Shown one piece after another: positions 16,841 through 26,566 of a DNA stretch of 64,000 nucleotides (its first letter is position 1; each line of letters begins with the position of its first letter). This stretch comes from Haloarchaeobius amylolyticus (GTDB taxonomy: Archaea > Halobacteriota > Halobacteria > Halobacteriales > Natrialbaceae): NCBI RefSeq assembly GCF_026616195.1, contig NZ_JANHDH010000001.1:558001-622000 (forward strand), given 5' to 3'. The notes beneath the pieces were generated by a model. That model saw nothing but the letters and a program-made list of their open reading frames with translations, was not told the origin of the DNA and did no database searches. The position numbers and the translations under genes were made by a program.

Positions 16841-17082
16841 TGCCCCTCCCGAAGCGCTGGCACGACTTCGACCGCTCGGTCCTCGGGACGGTCCCCGACC
16901 GGCTCGGGATGTACGAACTCGGCGACGAGGACGGGACCGTCGTCGCGGTCGGCCACGGCGTCCTCCACGACGAGCTGAAGTCGGCGCTCTCCTACCGCGA
17001 CGCGGCGAAGGTCCGCTGGGAGGTCGTCCAGACCCGCGAGCAGGCCGCCGAACTGGCCGAGACACACCGCGAGCGTCTCTGA
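16840..17082 (+). CDS. Small haloarchaeal protein resembling a degenerate GIY-YIG domain
   Basis: 80 residues. After a basic/aromatic N-terminus (PLPKRWHDFDRSV), GMYELGDEDGTVVAVGHG looks like a GIY-YIG core in which the second motif is reduced to VAVG. The downstream WEVVQTREQAAELAETHRER resembles the helix that usually carries the catalytic glutamate. Loss of the tyrosine/isoleucine of YIG suggests a non-catalytic, binding-only version; this is inference. Coupled to the preceding gene through a one-base stop/start overlap. Confidence 0.65.
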   Translation: MPLPKRWHDFDRSVLGTVPDRLGMYELGDEDGTVVAVGHGVLHDELKSALSYRDAAKVRWEVVQTREQAAELAETHRERL

Positions 17083-17095
17083 GCTGTCGAGACGG

Positions 17096-17230
17096 CTACT
17101 GGATATACCCCGGCTCCTCGCCGGTACACGCCGATTCGTGTGCCTTCGCGTCGTCCCGGTCGTCGAGCATGAGGCCGCAGTCCTCGCACTCGTACCAGGT
17201 CTCGCCGTCTCGTTCTCGTTTCACGACCAT
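17096..17230 (-). CDS. 44-residue zinc-finger microprotein
   Basis: From the ATG at 17230 the product is 44 residues with the spacing CEDCGLMLDDRDDAKAHESAC, that is C-x2-C-x12-H-x3-C, a compact C2HC zinc finger. A longer start at 17296 would add 22 basic residues that overlap the promoter region of cdc48. Haloarchaea contain many such zinc-finger microproteins with regulatory roles in the few cases studied. It is convergent with the gene ending at 17082 and divergent from cdc48. Confidence 0.7.
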   Translation of the reverse strand: MVVKRERDGETWYECEDCGLMLDDRDDAKAHESACTGEEPGYIQ

Positions 17231-17328
17231 GCTGGAACCATGCCGGCCGACACCTTTCAACCTCACCCGGAGTTTCGAGGCATGCCCAGAGGACAATTCT
17301 CAAGTCACGTCGATGAAAAGAAACCGGT

Positions 17329-19500
17329 ATGAGTTCCCAGGCAGGGACCGACCTGGTCATGACGGTACGAGCCGCCGAGAAGCGCGACGCCGGTCGCGGT
17401 GTCGCACGCATCCCCGAATCGGCCCGCAAGGCTCTCGGGGTGCTGAGCGGCGACACCGTCGTCATCGAAGGGTCCCGCCGGAGCGTCGCGAAGGTCTGGC
17501 CCGCCGGCCCCGACGTCCCCGACGGCGTCATCCAGATCGACGCCGACACGCGGGCCAACGCGGGCGCGAAGGTCGGCGAGAGCGTCACCGTCTCCGCCCG
17601 CGAGGTCGAGGACGCCGAGGTCATCCACCTCGCCCCGCCGGAGACCCTCGAACGCGTCCCCACCGGCATCATCCAGCGCGCCATCACCCGCGACCTCGAG
17701 GGCCGGCCGGTCAGCGTCAACGAGCGCATCCGGCTGGAGCGCATCTCCTCGACGCCCTTCCGCATCGTCTCGACCACGCCCGACTCGCCGGTCCGCATCA
17801 CGAGCGCCACCGAGATCGTCGTCGAGGGTGAGGCCTACGACCCCGAGCGACGCGCCCCCGCCGGGACCGACGGCCAGCCGAAGACCGCCGACGGCACGCA
17901 GTCGCCACCCCCGGAGAAGCCCAGCGGCGTCACCTACGAGGACATCGGCGGGCTGGACGACGAGCTCGAACTCGTCCGCGAGATGGTCGAACTCCCGCTC
18001 TCCGAGCCGGAGCTGTTCCAGAAGCTCAACATCGACCCGCCCCGCGGCGTGTTGCTCTACGGGCCGCCGGGCACCGGGAAGACACTCATCGCGAAGGCGG
18101 TCGCCAACGAGGTCAACGCCTCGTTCATCAACATCTCCGGCCCGGAGGTGATGTCGAAGTACAAGGGCGAGTCCGAGGAGAAGATCCGGGAGACGTTCGA
18201 GCGAGCCCGCAAGGAGGCGCCAGCCATCGTCTTCTTCGACGAGATCGACTCCATCGCGGGCAAGCGCGACGACGAGAGCGACGTGGAGAACCGCGTCGTC
18301 GCCCAGTTGCTCTCGCTGATGGACGGCCTCGAATCGCGCGGCGACGTGGTCGTCATCGGCGCGACCAACCGTGTCGACGCCCTCGACCCCGCGCTCCGTC
18401 GCGGCGGCCGGTTCGACCGCGAGATCGAGATCGGCGTCCCGGACGAGCGTGGCCGCCGCGAGATCCTCGACGTCCACACCCGCGGGATGCCCCTGGCCGA
18501 CGACGTGAGCCTCGACAAGATCGCCAGCCGGACCCACGGCTTCGTCGGGGCCGACCTCGACAGCGTCGTGAGCGAGGCCGCGATGGTCGCCATCCGGAAC
18601 CGCCCCGCCGAGGGCGAGGAGCGCGAGGCGTGGAACCGCAATCCCTCCGTCTCGAAGAGCGACTTCGAGTCCGCGCTCGCGTCGGTCGAACCCTCCGCGA
18701 TGCGCGAGTACATCGCCGAGCAGCCCAACGTCGACTTCTCGGACGTGGGCGGGCTGGAGGACGCCAAGCAGACGCTCCGGGAGGCCATCGAGTGGCCGCT
18801 GAGCTACGGCCCGCTGTTCGAGGCTGCCAACACCAGCCCGCCCTCTGGTGTCCTCCTCCACGGCCCGCCGGGGACCGGGAAGACCCTGCTCGCACGCGCC
18901 CTCGCCGGCGAGTCGGGCGTGAACTTCATCCGGGTCGACGGCCCGGAACTGCTCGACCGCTACGTCGGCGAGTCCGAGAAGGCGGTCCGGAAGGTGTTCG
19001 AGCGCGCCCGCCAGTCCGCGCCCTCCATCATCTTCCTCGACGAGCTCGACGCCATCGCGGGCGAGCGCGACGGCGACACCAACGAGGTGACCGAACGCGT
19101 CGTCTCCCAGCTCCTGACCGAACTCGACGGCCTCGCCGAGAACCCGAACCTCGTCGTCCTCGCGGCGACGAACCGGATGGAGTTCATCGACCGCGCCCTG
19201 CTCCGGCCGGGCCGCCTCGACACCCACATCATGGTGCCCGAACCCGACGAGGCGGGCCGCCGGAAGATACTCGAGGTCAAGACCGAAGGCAAGCCCCTCG
19301 GCGAGGACGTGGACCTCGACGAACTCGCCAGCGAGACGGCGGGCTACACCGGGGCCGACGTGGAGGCTCTCGTCAGGGACGCCTCGATGCGGGCCATCCG
19401 CGAGCTGGCCGACGGGCTCTCACCGGAGGAGGCCAACGCGAAGACGGACGAGCTCGTCATCGAGCCGCGCCACTTCGAGGCCGCCAAGAAGCGACTGTAG
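17329..19500 (+). CDS. cdc48: AAA+ ATPase Cdc48/VCP-like
   Basis: 723 residues, the usual size of archaeal Cdc48. The N domain (about 1-190) has the double-psi barrel start [20 protein letters not shown] and GDTVVIEG. D1 has Walker A GPPGTGKT near residue 245 and Walker B FFDEIDS near 302. D2 has Walker A GPPGTGKT near 511 and Walker B FLDELDA near 568, with arginine fingers in the RPGRLD-type segments. It unfolds protein substrates and can feed the 20S proteasome; psmA lies about 11 kb upstream. An acidic/proline-rich linker ([13 protein letters not shown]) separates N and D1. Confidence 0.97.
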   Translation: MSSQAGTDLVMTVRAAEKRDAGRGVARIPESARKALGVLSGDTVVIEGSRRSVAKVWPAGPDVPDGVIQIDADTRANAGAKVGESVTVSAREVEDAEVIHLAPPETLERVPTGIIQRAITRDLEGRPVSVNERIRLERISSTPFRIVSTTPDSPVRITSATEIVVEGEAYDPERRAPAGTDGQPKTADGTQSPPPEKPSGVTYEDIGGLDDELELVREMVELPLSEPELFQKLNIDPPRGVLLYGPPGTGKTLIAKAVANEVNASFINISGPEVMSKYKGESEEKIRETFERARKEAPAIVFFDEIDSIAGKRDDESDVENRVVAQLLSLMDGLESRGDVVVIGATNRVDALDPALRRGGRFDREIEIGVPDERGRREILDVHTRGMPLADDVSLDKIASRTHGFVGADLDSVVSEAAMVAIRNRPAEGEEREAWNRNPSVSKSDFESALASVEPSAMREYIAEQPNVDFSDVGGLEDAKQTLREAIEWPLSYGPLFEAANTSPPSGVLLHGPPGTGKTLLARALAGESGVNFIRVDGPELLDRYVGESEKAVRKVFERARQSAPSIIFLDELDAIAGERDGDTNEVTERVVSQLLTELDGLAENPNLVVLAATNRMEFIDRALLRPGRLDTHIMVPEPDEAGRRKILEVKTEGKPLGEDVDLDELASETAGYTGADVEALVRDASMRAIRELADGLSPEEANAKTDELVIEPRHFEAAKKRL

Positions 19501-19570
19501 CGAGGCGGTACCGGCCGACCGGTGTCTCGCACCCGAACTTCCTTGTGACTGGTTCCCGAACTGTTCGGCC

Positions 19571-20476
19571 ATGAGTGACGTCGTCGTCGACCAGCTCCCA
19601 CCAGACGAAGCGTTCGCCCTCATCTCTCACGAGACGCGCTTTCGCATCCTCGAGGAACTCAACGAGGCCGACGAACCCCTCGCCTTCGCCCGGCTCCGCG
19701 AGCGCGTCGGCATGCGCGACACCGGCCAGTTCAACTACCACCTCGGGAAACTGACAGACCGGTTCGTCCGGAAGGTCGAGGACGACGACGGGTCGGCGGG
19801 GCGGTACAAGCTCACCGCCGCGGGCAAGCGCGTCGTCGGCGGGGTCCTCTCCGGCGGCCTGACCAAGACCATCGATGGCGAGACCGTCCCCGTCGGGTCG
19901 GGCTGTCTGTTCTGCGGCGAGGAGATGGAACTCGCCTTCGAGACCGACCGCATCCGCGTCCAGTGCCCAGAGTGCGGCGAGATGTTCACCGACATCGAGG
20001 TGCCCGCCGGCGTGATGGAGGGCCACGCCCGCGAGGATGCCCCCGCGGTCGTCGACCGCTGGCTGAAACGCTACATCCACATCGACGAGTTCGGGTTCTG
20101 TGGGACGTGTGACGGCCCGCTCTCGCGCCGGGTGCTCTCCAGCGGGGACCCGGACCCCCCGGACTGGCTGACCGAGGACGACGGCTGGGAGGTCGCGGTC
20201 CGGAACGAGTGCGAGCGCTGTGGGGACAGCTCGTACAGCGACCTCGGCGCGGCGCTGCTCTCGCACCCGGCCATCGTCGCGTTCCACCACGACCACGGCA
20301 TCGACGTCCGGGAGACGCCCCTGTGGGAGCACGACTGGCTGTCGACGAAGACGGCTGACGTGGTCGAGGAAGACCCACTCCGGGTCGAACTCTCCTTCTC
20401 GCTGGACGACGAGCGACTCGTCCTCGTTGTCGACCGGGGGCTTACCGTGGTCGAGGAGCACCGCGAAGCGGTCTGA
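19571..20476 (+). CDS. ArsR-like winged-helix regulator with C-terminal zinc-ribbon domain
   Basis: 301 residues. The N-terminal winged helix (DEAFALISHETRFRILEEL then QFNYHLGKLTDRFV) is ArsR-like. A central zinc ribbon pairs CLFCGEEM with CPECGEMF (about residues 115-140). A second C-x2-C pair set, CGTCDG and CERCGDS, lies near 178 and 216. The remainder is a haloarchaeal-specific effector region ending in a strand-rich tail (LVLVVDRGLTVVEE). DNA-binding transcription factor; effector and targets unknown. It converges with the membrane hydrolase gene. Confidence 0.85.
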   Translation: MSDVVVDQLPPDEAFALISHETRFRILEELNEADEPLAFARLRERVGMRDTGQFNYHLGKLTDRFVRKVEDDDGSAGRYKLTAAGKRVVGGVLSGGLTKTIDGETVPVGSGCLFCGEEMELAFETDRIRVQCPECGEMFTDIEVPAGVMEGHAREDAPAVVDRWLKRYIHIDEFGFCGTCDGPLSRRVLSSGDPDPPDWLTEDDGWEVAVRNECERCGDSSYSDLGAALLSHPAIVAFHHDHGIDVRETPLWEHDWLSTKTADVVEEDPLRVELSFSLDDERLVLVVDRGLTVVEEHREAV

Positions 20477-20482
20477 GCAGAA

Positions 20483-21448
20483 TCAGGGCGTCAGCACGAC
20501 GTACGCGACGAGGTAGCCCGTGATGGCGAAGGTCACCGTCGCCAGACTGGTGCCGAGGCCCTGCAGGACCGTCTCGCGGTCGTAGCCACGTGCGACGACC
20601 AGCGAGGGCATCGCGCCGACGGCCACGCCGACGCCGATGGTCCCCAGCGCGAAGTGGTACGCGAGGTCGAGCGTCGGCGGCGGGATGACGAGCGCGGCCG
20701 CGGCGAACCCGCCGCCGAGGACGGCCCGCGGGGTGACGTAGCTCAGTAGCCGACGTTCGGTGAGGCCCATCGCGGTCCAGATGGCGGCCCACGCGAGGCC
20801 GACCTCCAGTGCGAACAGCGATACGAGGTTGACCGTCGGGTCGGGCGCGATGGCGAGTTTCTCGGCGGGGCCGATGGCGGAGAGGGGATAGAGGAACGAC
20901 GGCGGCGTCCCCATGAACACGTCGCCGAAGGGGTGCGAGAGCAGGCCGACGGCGGCCGCGGCCGCCACGAGTCGCGTCGCGAGGTCGCGCCGGACCGCCC
21001 AGACGGTGATGCCTGCAGCCGCGAGCACGTACAGCGAGAGCGTCATGAGACCGATGAGTTCGTGCGAGGAGAGGACGACGGCGAACAGCGCGGCGAGTGT
21101 GGCCCCGAGGCCGCCGAACGCGAGTGCGGGGTGGGCGTCGTCGCGGAGCGCCGCGGCGAGGGAGCCGACGACGGCCACGCCGAGGGCGCCGACCACGAGC
21201 GAGTGTGTCAGTTTGCGGTGGACCGCCCACGACCCGGCCTCGGCCCAGACGTACTCGGTGGTCGGGAAGACGTTCTGCGGCCCGGCCTTGACGACGACGT
21301 AGACCGTGTAGGCGAGGTCCACGTCCGGGACCATCCCGAAGGCGCCGGCGACGAACGCGAGCGCCAGTGCTCGCGAGCGACTCAGGTCGAGGTGCCGCCC
21401 CAGGGCACCGCCGAGTGCGAACGCCAGGAGCCCATGCCCGATGTACAC
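20483..21448 (-). CDS. Membrane-bound metal-dependent hydrolase (YdjM/DUF457 type)
   Basis: About 321 residues from a GTG at 21448 (MYIGHGLLAFALGG). A TTG at 21475 would add nine residues; the GTG is preferred because a T-rich element sits about 27 nt upstream. Family signatures are FGMVPDVDLAY, HRKLTHSLVVGAL and LSHPFGDVFMGT, which supply the Asp/His metal ligands. Seven or more transmembrane helices are evident through the rest. Known relatives are uncharacterised membrane hydrolases of the LexA-regulated YdjM group. Downstream gene order gives no specific hint. Confidence 0.82.
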   Translation of the reverse strand: MYIGHGLLAFALGGALGRHLDLSRSRALALAFVAGAFGMVPDVDLAYTVYVVVKAGPQNVFPTTEYVWAEAGSWAVHRKLTHSLVVGALGVAVVGSLAAALRDDAHPALAFGGLGATLAALFAVVLSSHELIGLMTLSLYVLAAAGITVWAVRRDLATRLVAAAAAVGLLSHPFGDVFMGTPPSFLYPLSAIGPAEKLAIAPDPTVNLVSLFALEVGLAWAAIWTAMGLTERRLLSYVTPRAVLGGGFAAAALVIPPPTLDLAYHFALGTIGVGVAVGAMPSLVVARGYDRETVLQGLGTSLATVTFAITGYLVAYVVLTP

Positions 21449-21507
21449 GCCCCAGTATCTGGAGGGGTCGACCAAAAACCCGATGGGTTCGTGAGGTGTC
21501 GGCCGCC

Positions 21508-22635
21508 CTACACCCTGGCGTAGGCGTTCCAGTAGATCTCGCCCGCCCGGTGGCGGTCGTCGTAGGCGCGCAGCCCCCGGCCGAGCACCCCGGTCGCCAG
21601 CAGGTCGTCGTACAGCGTCGAGTGCGTGTAGTCGACGAAGGTGACCGGAATCACCAGGTCGCCGTCCTCGCGGAGGACGCTCCCGACCGTCGTGTAGGCG
21701 TGCTTGTGGCGGGCGTCGGTGACGACGCCGCCGAAGACGGGCGCGGTCTGTGCGTGGGCGGGGACGGCGTGCAGCGCCTCGATGGACCGGTGGACGAACT
21801 CGTAGCAGAACAGGCCGGTGTTGCGCCCGTCGAGCAGCGCGTCGAAGGAGGTCGGCGACTCGAAGTGCCGGCGCAAATCGCCGTGGCCCATGAGGACGTT
21901 GTCCTCGAGCGAGCCGGCGGCGTACCGCGGGATGTCGTACCCGGAGTACTCGCGGAACCCGCCGACGAGGCCCTCGATGACCGCCTTCGGGTCCGCGGGG
22001 TCGGCGTCGGTGAAGGTCCGGACCGTCTCGGTGCTGACCGGGCGGTACCGGCTCCCGCGGAGCCGCATCACGCTGAAGGGGCGGGCCTCCGCGTTCCGGA
22101 CGCGCTCGAAGAAGTCCTCGTACTGGTGGAACTCGAACCGGACGTTCTCGACCTCGCTCGCGTTGGCCTCCCCGAGCATCGCTGCGAGCTGGGGGTCGTC
22201 ACGGACGAGTTCCGTGGCGACGCCGGGCAGGCCGTACTCCTCGTCGATGCTCGCTGCGTCGGCTGGAGACGCTGCCAGCGAGAGGACGGGGTCGGGGTCG
22301 CCCTCGGGGGAATCCGCGACGTGTATCTCCCCGCCCTCGACCGCGACGCCCCGGTCCGTGACCGTCGTCTCGAAGGGACTCGGGCCGAGGCGTTCGCCCG
22401 CGAGCGTGGGCAGGTCCTGCGTCAGGAGGTTGGTCCCTACGAGGACGCCGTACCCGAGGAAGATGTTGTCGACGGCCTTGCCCGCGCCGAGGGCCCCGAG
22501 CCCGCCCATACCGGCCACGAGCCGGCGGCGGGTGAGCGTCGGGGTCTCGCGGCTCTCCGCGTCCTCACCGTCGGTAGCGTCCCCGGTGCCGTCACTCGGC
22601 GTCGGCAAGCGTCGGCGGACCGCCTCCCAGTTCAC
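21508..22635 (-). CDS. Haloarchaeal hypothetical protein with Tat-like N-terminus
   Basis: 375 residues. A 35-residue charged leader is followed by TRRRLVAGMGGLGALGAGKA, which has a twin-arginine and hydrophobic stretch, but no clear signal-peptidase site is seen, so it may be a Tat-type or single-span anchor. The rest contains alternating strands and helices (VRFEFHQYEDFFERVRNAEA, GLFCYEFVHRSIEAL, DLVIPVTFVDYTHSTLYDD). I do not recognise a family. Same orientation as, and 61 bp downstream of, the decarboxylase gene. Confidence 0.6.
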   Translation of the reverse strand: MNWEAVRRRLPTPSDGTGDATDGEDAESRETPTLTRRRLVAGMGGLGALGAGKAVDNIFLGYGVLVGTNLLTQDLPTLAGERLGPSPFETTVTDRGVAVEGGEIHVADSPEGDPDPVLSLAASPADAASIDEEYGLPGVATELVRDDPQLAAMLGEANASEVENVRFEFHQYEDFFERVRNAEARPFSVMRLRGSRYRPVSTETVRTFTDADPADPKAVIEGLVGGFREYSGYDIPRYAAGSLEDNVLMGHGDLRRHFESPTSFDALLDGRNTGLFCYEFVHRSIEALHAVPAHAQTAPVFGGVVTDARHKHAYTTVGSVLREDGDLVIPVTFVDYTHSTLYDDLLATGVLGRGLRAYDDRHRAGEIYWNAYARV

Positions 22636-22696
22636 ACGAGACGCTTCACGGGCGTGAGGGTAAACCTTGTGTCACCGGTCGACTGCCCGGGCGTCC

Positions 22697-23302
22697 TCAG
22701 CGGTCCACCAGCACCGTCTCGCCCGCCCGGACGGTGTCGCCCTTCGACACCCGGAGGTCCGATTCCTCGACCGCGGGCGGGAACAGCACGTCGGCGCGAC
22801 TCCCGAACGCGATGTGACCGAGGCGCTCGCCGCGGGCGAGCTGTTCGCCACCGTCGACCCACGGGTGGATGCGGCGGGCGAACGCGCCCGCGATGAGCGT
22901 GACCTCGGTCGGCCCGTCGTCTGTGGCCAGTTCGATGTGGACCTTCTCGTTCCGGTCCGAGTCCTTCGAGAACGCGGGGCGGTGCAGGCCCGGCGAGTGC
23001 TCGACCGACTCGACCGTGCCGGCGACCGGCGCGCGGTTCACGTGCACGTCGGTGACGTTCATGAACACACCGACGCGGAGGCGGCCGTCGTCCTCCTCGC
23101 GGACGACCGAGACGCGGCCGTCGGCTGGCGAGACGACGCCCGACTCGGGTGGCGACCGCGGCGGGTCGCGGAAGAAGTGCAGCGTCGCGGCCCCGAGCAG
23201 GACACAGACGAGGCCCGCGATGGGCGTGGCCACGACGGTGGCGATGGGTGCGAGCGCGAGCGGGACGGCGGCGAAGCGGCGGCCCTGGGGAACGAAGCGC
23301 AT
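22697..23302 (-). CDS. pssD: Archaetidylserine decarboxylase (phosphatidylserine decarboxylase family)
   Basis: 201 residues. Two N-terminal membrane segments precede PSD-family blocks: VVSPADGRVSVV, VGVFMNVTDVHVNRAPVAG, and the C-terminal HIAFGSRADVLFP. The GS of FGSR is the autocleavage site generating the pyruvoyl prosthetic group. In haloarchaea, PssA/PssD make archaetidylethanolamine from archaetidylserine and are needed with archaeosortase ArtA for processing PGF-CTERM proteins. Two predicted PGF-CTERM proteins occur in this window (40432 and 56945). No pssA partner is adjacent, unlike in many relatives. Confidence 0.88.
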   Translation of the reverse strand: MRFVPQGRRFAAVPLALAPIATVVATPIAGLVCVLLGAATLHFFRDPPRSPPESGVVSPADGRVSVVREEDDGRLRVGVFMNVTDVHVNRAPVAGTVESVEHSPGLHRPAFSKDSDRNEKVHIELATDDGPTEVTLIAGAFARRIHPWVDGGEQLARGERLGHIAFGSRADVLFPPAVEESDLRVSKGDTVRAGETVLVDR

Positions 23303-23412
23303 CGGTCTCGTCTGGGAAGCAGGCGGCGAGTGGTTTCAGCGTTTCGGGGTCGGGATACCCTAATTGGTATGAGTACGCTGGCGAGTGACGCATACAGATT
23401 AGAGCGCAGGGC

Positions 23413-23419
23413 TATACAT
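23413..23419 (+). promoter_or_regulatory. TATA box for 36-residue zinc protein
   Basis: TATACAT lies 22-28 nt upstream of the ATG at 23441, supporting that start and a leaderless mRNA rather than the longer in-frame start at 23368. Confidence 0.45.
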
Positions 23420-23440
23420 TCGGATGTTGATACTACCAGT

Positions 23441-23551
23441 ATGCAGTACTCCCCCAACTGCCCATACTGTGGCACGGCGAACACCGTCTCGACGCCCCTC
23501 GCGGGGCCGTCGTCGGATTACTACTGTCCACTGTGTGACCGGGCGTTCTGA
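23441..23551 (+). CDS. 36-residue double-CxxC zinc microprotein
   Basis: From the ATG at 23441 the product is 36 residues: MQYSPNCPYCGTANTV, a short linker, then YYCPLCDRAF. Two CxxC knuckles about 22 residues apart form a minimal zinc ribbon. An upstream in-frame ATG at 23368 would give a 61-residue form, but the extra part is not protein-like and the TATA box fits the short start. Small haloarchaeal zinc proteins of this kind are mostly uncharacterised. Its end faces a strong hairpin terminator. Confidence 0.65.
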   Translation: MQYSPNCPYCGTANTVSTPLAGPSSDYYCPLCDRAF

Positions 23552-23567
23552 GGCTGCATACTCCCCA

Positions 23568-23611
23568 CCCCGCCGACACCCCCCAACTCCCCCCCTTCCC
23601 CGTCGGCGGGG
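23568..23611. terminator. Bidirectional hairpin terminator
   Basis: CCCCGCCGAC (23568-23577) and GTCGGCGGGG (23602-23611) form a perfect 10-bp stem around a pyrimidine-rich loop, followed on the plus strand by TTTT (23614-23617). It lies between the convergent zinc microprotein (ends 23551) and the Lhr helicase (ends 23623), so it may serve both strands. Confidence 0.55.
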
Positions 23612-23622
23612 CCGTTTTCGAC

Positions 23623-26439
23623 CTACCAGAAGCTCTGCGTGCGGGCGTACTGGCGCTCCTGCGTGAGGATGTCCCGGTAGAAGTCCTGCTCGTCCTCGCG
23701 GAGCCTGTTGATGATGCGGGCCGCGTTGTGCGGGCCGACGCCACGCGCCGCGAGCGCGATGACGGCCTGCTTGCCGTGGCTCTGGACGAGACTCGCCGCC
23801 CGGTAGGCGCGTTCGGTCTGTTTCTCCTGTTCCTCGTCCTTCTCGCTCGCCCGGACCGCCGTCACGACCTCGTCGGCCCACGGGTTCAGCGCCGCGATCT
23901 GCGTCGACCCGCACTTCGGGCACTCGGGCTGGTCGCGGACCCGCCGGACCTTCTTCGTGCGCTCGTACTCCTGGCAGTGCAGGCAGAACAGGATGACGCG
24001 GTCGTTCTGGATGCGCTCCTTGACCGTCTCGATGACGCTCGCGTCCGCGTTCTCCGGCGAGAGCAGCTCCTTGCCGGCCGAGCGCCCGTCGGTCCCGATG
24101 GGGCTCAGGTCGCCGTGGAGGACGACCTCGAGGTCGTCGGCCTGGATGGCCTCGAGGACCGCACTGGTCGCCTCGACCGCCAGGTCCTCGTGGAACACCT
24201 CTCTCACTGCTTCGTCGTACATCGGTGTGTCCCGCAGGGCCGCGAGCAGACGGTCCCCGGAGATGCCCGAGCCCTCCCAGCGTTTGAGCGCGCCGAACTT
24301 CGCGGCGACCTGCGAGAGCCGGAACTTCAGCGAGTCGGAGTTCTTCAGACTGAGTTCGATGAGTGGCTCGACGTGGTCCGGGTCGGTGGTCCGCAGGACC
24401 TCCTCGACCTCGCCGAGGGCGACGCCCGAGGGGACCTCCAGTTCGATGCGATACGGGTCCGTATCCAGCCCGACTGTCGAGCCGGTGCGCTGGCCGAGCA
24501 GCGCCGAGAGCAGCCGCCCGAGGGTCGCGTTCACCTTGTGGCCGAAGGGGGCGTTCACGACGAAGGTGGTCGCCCGGCCCTCGACGACGAGGCGGTCCGC
24601 GGTCGGCATCGGCGCCTCGGCCTCGACCTGGCGCTCGAACTGTTCGAGGGCGGAACTCGCCGTGTGCTCGTCGGTGGGGTAGCGGGAACAGAACTCCCGG
24701 GCCACGGACTCGCGGGGCGCGCCGCGGGCGAACTGCGGTTCCGCGACCGCCCGCATCTCGCCCACCTCTCGGGCCACCGACTCGGGCACCGGAATCTCCT
24801 GGCCGACCCACGTCGGCACCTCGCCGGCGGGGTCCTCGATGGGCGAGACCTTCACCTTCGACGTCTCGTCGTCGACCTCGACGATGCGCCACATCTCCCC
24901 GCGCTGGATGAACACCTCGCCGGGGGAGGCGAAGGTGGTGACGAACCGCTCGTCGAGGGTCCCGACCTGCTGGCCGGCGGCCATGTCGTACACCTCGTAG
25001 GTCTCCTCGTCGGGGATCATCGAGAGGTTCGCGTAGACGTACTGCCAGGTGCCGCCGGTCTTCTCGATGGTGTCGGCCTGCTCGTCCAGCCAGACGACGC
25101 GGTTCCCGTGGAGTTCGCGGACGACCGCCCTGAAGTCGTCCTCCGAGAGGTCCCGGAAGGGGTAGGCGCGGGTGACGAGGTCGTACGCCTTCCGGCCGGA
25201 TATCTCGCCGAAGTCCATCGCCAGCCCGGGGATCTGGTTGGCGACCACGTCCAGACTGCCCTCGTGGATGCCCGCCGGCTCGACCTCGCCGGCCTTCGCC
25301 TGCCGGGTGATGGCCAGCGCCTCGAAGGTGTCGTCGGCGCGGGTCGTGACGATGGTCCCGGCCGAGACCTCGTCCCGGCGGTGGCCGGCCCGCCCGACGC
25401 GCTGGAGCAGGCGGGCGACCTGCCGCGGGCTCTGGTACTGGACGACGTGGTCGATGCGCCCCACGTCGATACCCAGTTCCATCGAGGAGGTACACAGCAG
25501 GGCGTCGATGTCGCCGGCCTTGAACGCGTCCTCGACCTCGATGCGGGCCTGCTTCGAGAGCGACCCGTGGTGGACGCCGATGGGGAGGTCGAGTTCCTTG
25601 AACCGCGAGCCCAGCGCCTCGGCGGTCTGGCGGGTGTTCACGAAGATGAGGGTGGACTCGTTCTCGGCGACGATGTCCCGGATGGTGCGGACGTGACTCG
25701 CCACCGACGCGTCGGTCATCAGCTCGCTGGCGAGCGTCCCGTCCTCGTCGGTGACGTCGGGCTCGACCACGCGCAGGTCGAGGTTGCTGCCCACGTCGAC
25801 CTGCCGGATGGCGCAGTCCGCCCCACCCGTCAGGAACGCGCCGACCGCGTCGGGGTCGCCGACCGTCGCCGAGAGGCCGATACGCTGGAAGTCGCCGGCG
25901 AGTTCGCGCAGGCGCTCCATCGCGATGGTCAACTGCGCGCCGCGCTTGGAGGCCGCGAGTTCGTGCACCTCGTCGACCACGATGTGCTGGACGTCCTCCA
26001 GCGCGACTCGCAGTTTCGACCCCGTCAGCATCGCCTGTACCGTCTCGGGCGTCGTCACCAGCACGTCAGGCGGGTCGTTGGCCTGCTTGCTGCGCTGGTA
26101 GTCGCTGGTGTCGCCGTGGCGCACGTCGATGTCCAGCCCCAGTTCCTCGCCCCACCAGTCGAGGCGCTCGCGCATGTCGCGGTTCAGCGCCCGCAGCGGC
26201 GTCACGTACAGCGCGCCGATGCCGAATCGCTCCTCGCCGACGAGCGCGTCGAACACCGGCAGCATCGCCGTCTCCGTCTTGCCCGTCCCGGTCGGCGCGA
26301 CGACGAGGGTGTGTCGACCCTCGGCGATGGCCGGGATGGCGCGCGCCTGCGTCTCGGTCGGGGTCCTGAAGCCCCGCTCGGAGAGCGCCCCCCGGACGAC
26401 GTCGCCGAGCACCGTGAACGCGGCTGCGTCCGCTGTCAT
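23623..26439 (-). CDS. Lhr-type superfamily 2 ATP-dependent helicase
   Basis: 938 residues from the ATG at 26439; a start three codons earlier is possible. Motif I is VVAPTGTGKTETA near residue 46, motif II is the DEVH box (IVVDEVHELA), and motif VI is LQRVGRAGHRRDEV, with the Lhr-type winged helix and DEAD-associated region following. A zinc-ribbon-like CLHCQEYERTKKVRRV...CPKCG block occurs near residue 820. Lhr-like helicases act in DNA repair and RNA transactions in archaea. The C-terminal end ARTQSFW and an HhH-like segment (IALAARGVGPHNAARII) are typical of the haloarchaeal version. Confidence 0.92.
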   Translation of the reverse strand: MTADAAAFTVLGDVVRGALSERGFRTPTETQARAIPAIAEGRHTLVVAPTGTGKTETAMLPVFDALVGEERFGIGALYVTPLRALNRDMRERLDWWGEELGLDIDVRHGDTSDYQRSKQANDPPDVLVTTPETVQAMLTGSKLRVALEDVQHIVVDEVHELAASKRGAQLTIAMERLRELAGDFQRIGLSATVGDPDAVGAFLTGGADCAIRQVDVGSNLDLRVVEPDVTDEDGTLASELMTDASVASHVRTIRDIVAENESTLIFVNTRQTAEALGSRFKELDLPIGVHHGSLSKQARIEVEDAFKAGDIDALLCTSSMELGIDVGRIDHVVQYQSPRQVARLLQRVGRAGHRRDEVSAGTIVTTRADDTFEALAITRQAKAGEVEPAGIHEGSLDVVANQIPGLAMDFGEISGRKAYDLVTRAYPFRDLSEDDFRAVVRELHGNRVVWLDEQADTIEKTGGTWQYVYANLSMIPDEETYEVYDMAAGQQVGTLDERFVTTFASPGEVFIQRGEMWRIVEVDDETSKVKVSPIEDPAGEVPTWVGQEIPVPESVAREVGEMRAVAEPQFARGAPRESVAREFCSRYPTDEHTASSALEQFERQVEAEAPMPTADRLVVEGRATTFVVNAPFGHKVNATLGRLLSALLGQRTGSTVGLDTDPYRIELEVPSGVALGEVEEVLRTTDPDHVEPLIELSLKNSDSLKFRLSQVAAKFGALKRWEGSGISGDRLLAALRDTPMYDEAVREVFHEDLAVEATSAVLEAIQADDLEVVLHGDLSPIGTDGRSAGKELLSPENADASVIETVKERIQNDRVILFCLHCQEYERTKKVRRVRDQPECPKCGSTQIAALNPWADEVVTAVRASEKDEEQEKQTERAYRAASLVQSHGKQAVIALAARGVGPHNAARIINRLREDEQDFYRDILTQERQYARTQSFW

Positions 26440-26566
26440 CGCCAGCACTAGCGAGGCGAGGGGGTTAATCCTCTCGGACGACGGCCGTCACCTTTATTTC
26501 ACGCCTTCCAGTTGGCGAGTTGAGCAAAGCGACTATCTCCTCCTGTCTCGGTCTCTGATACACGAA

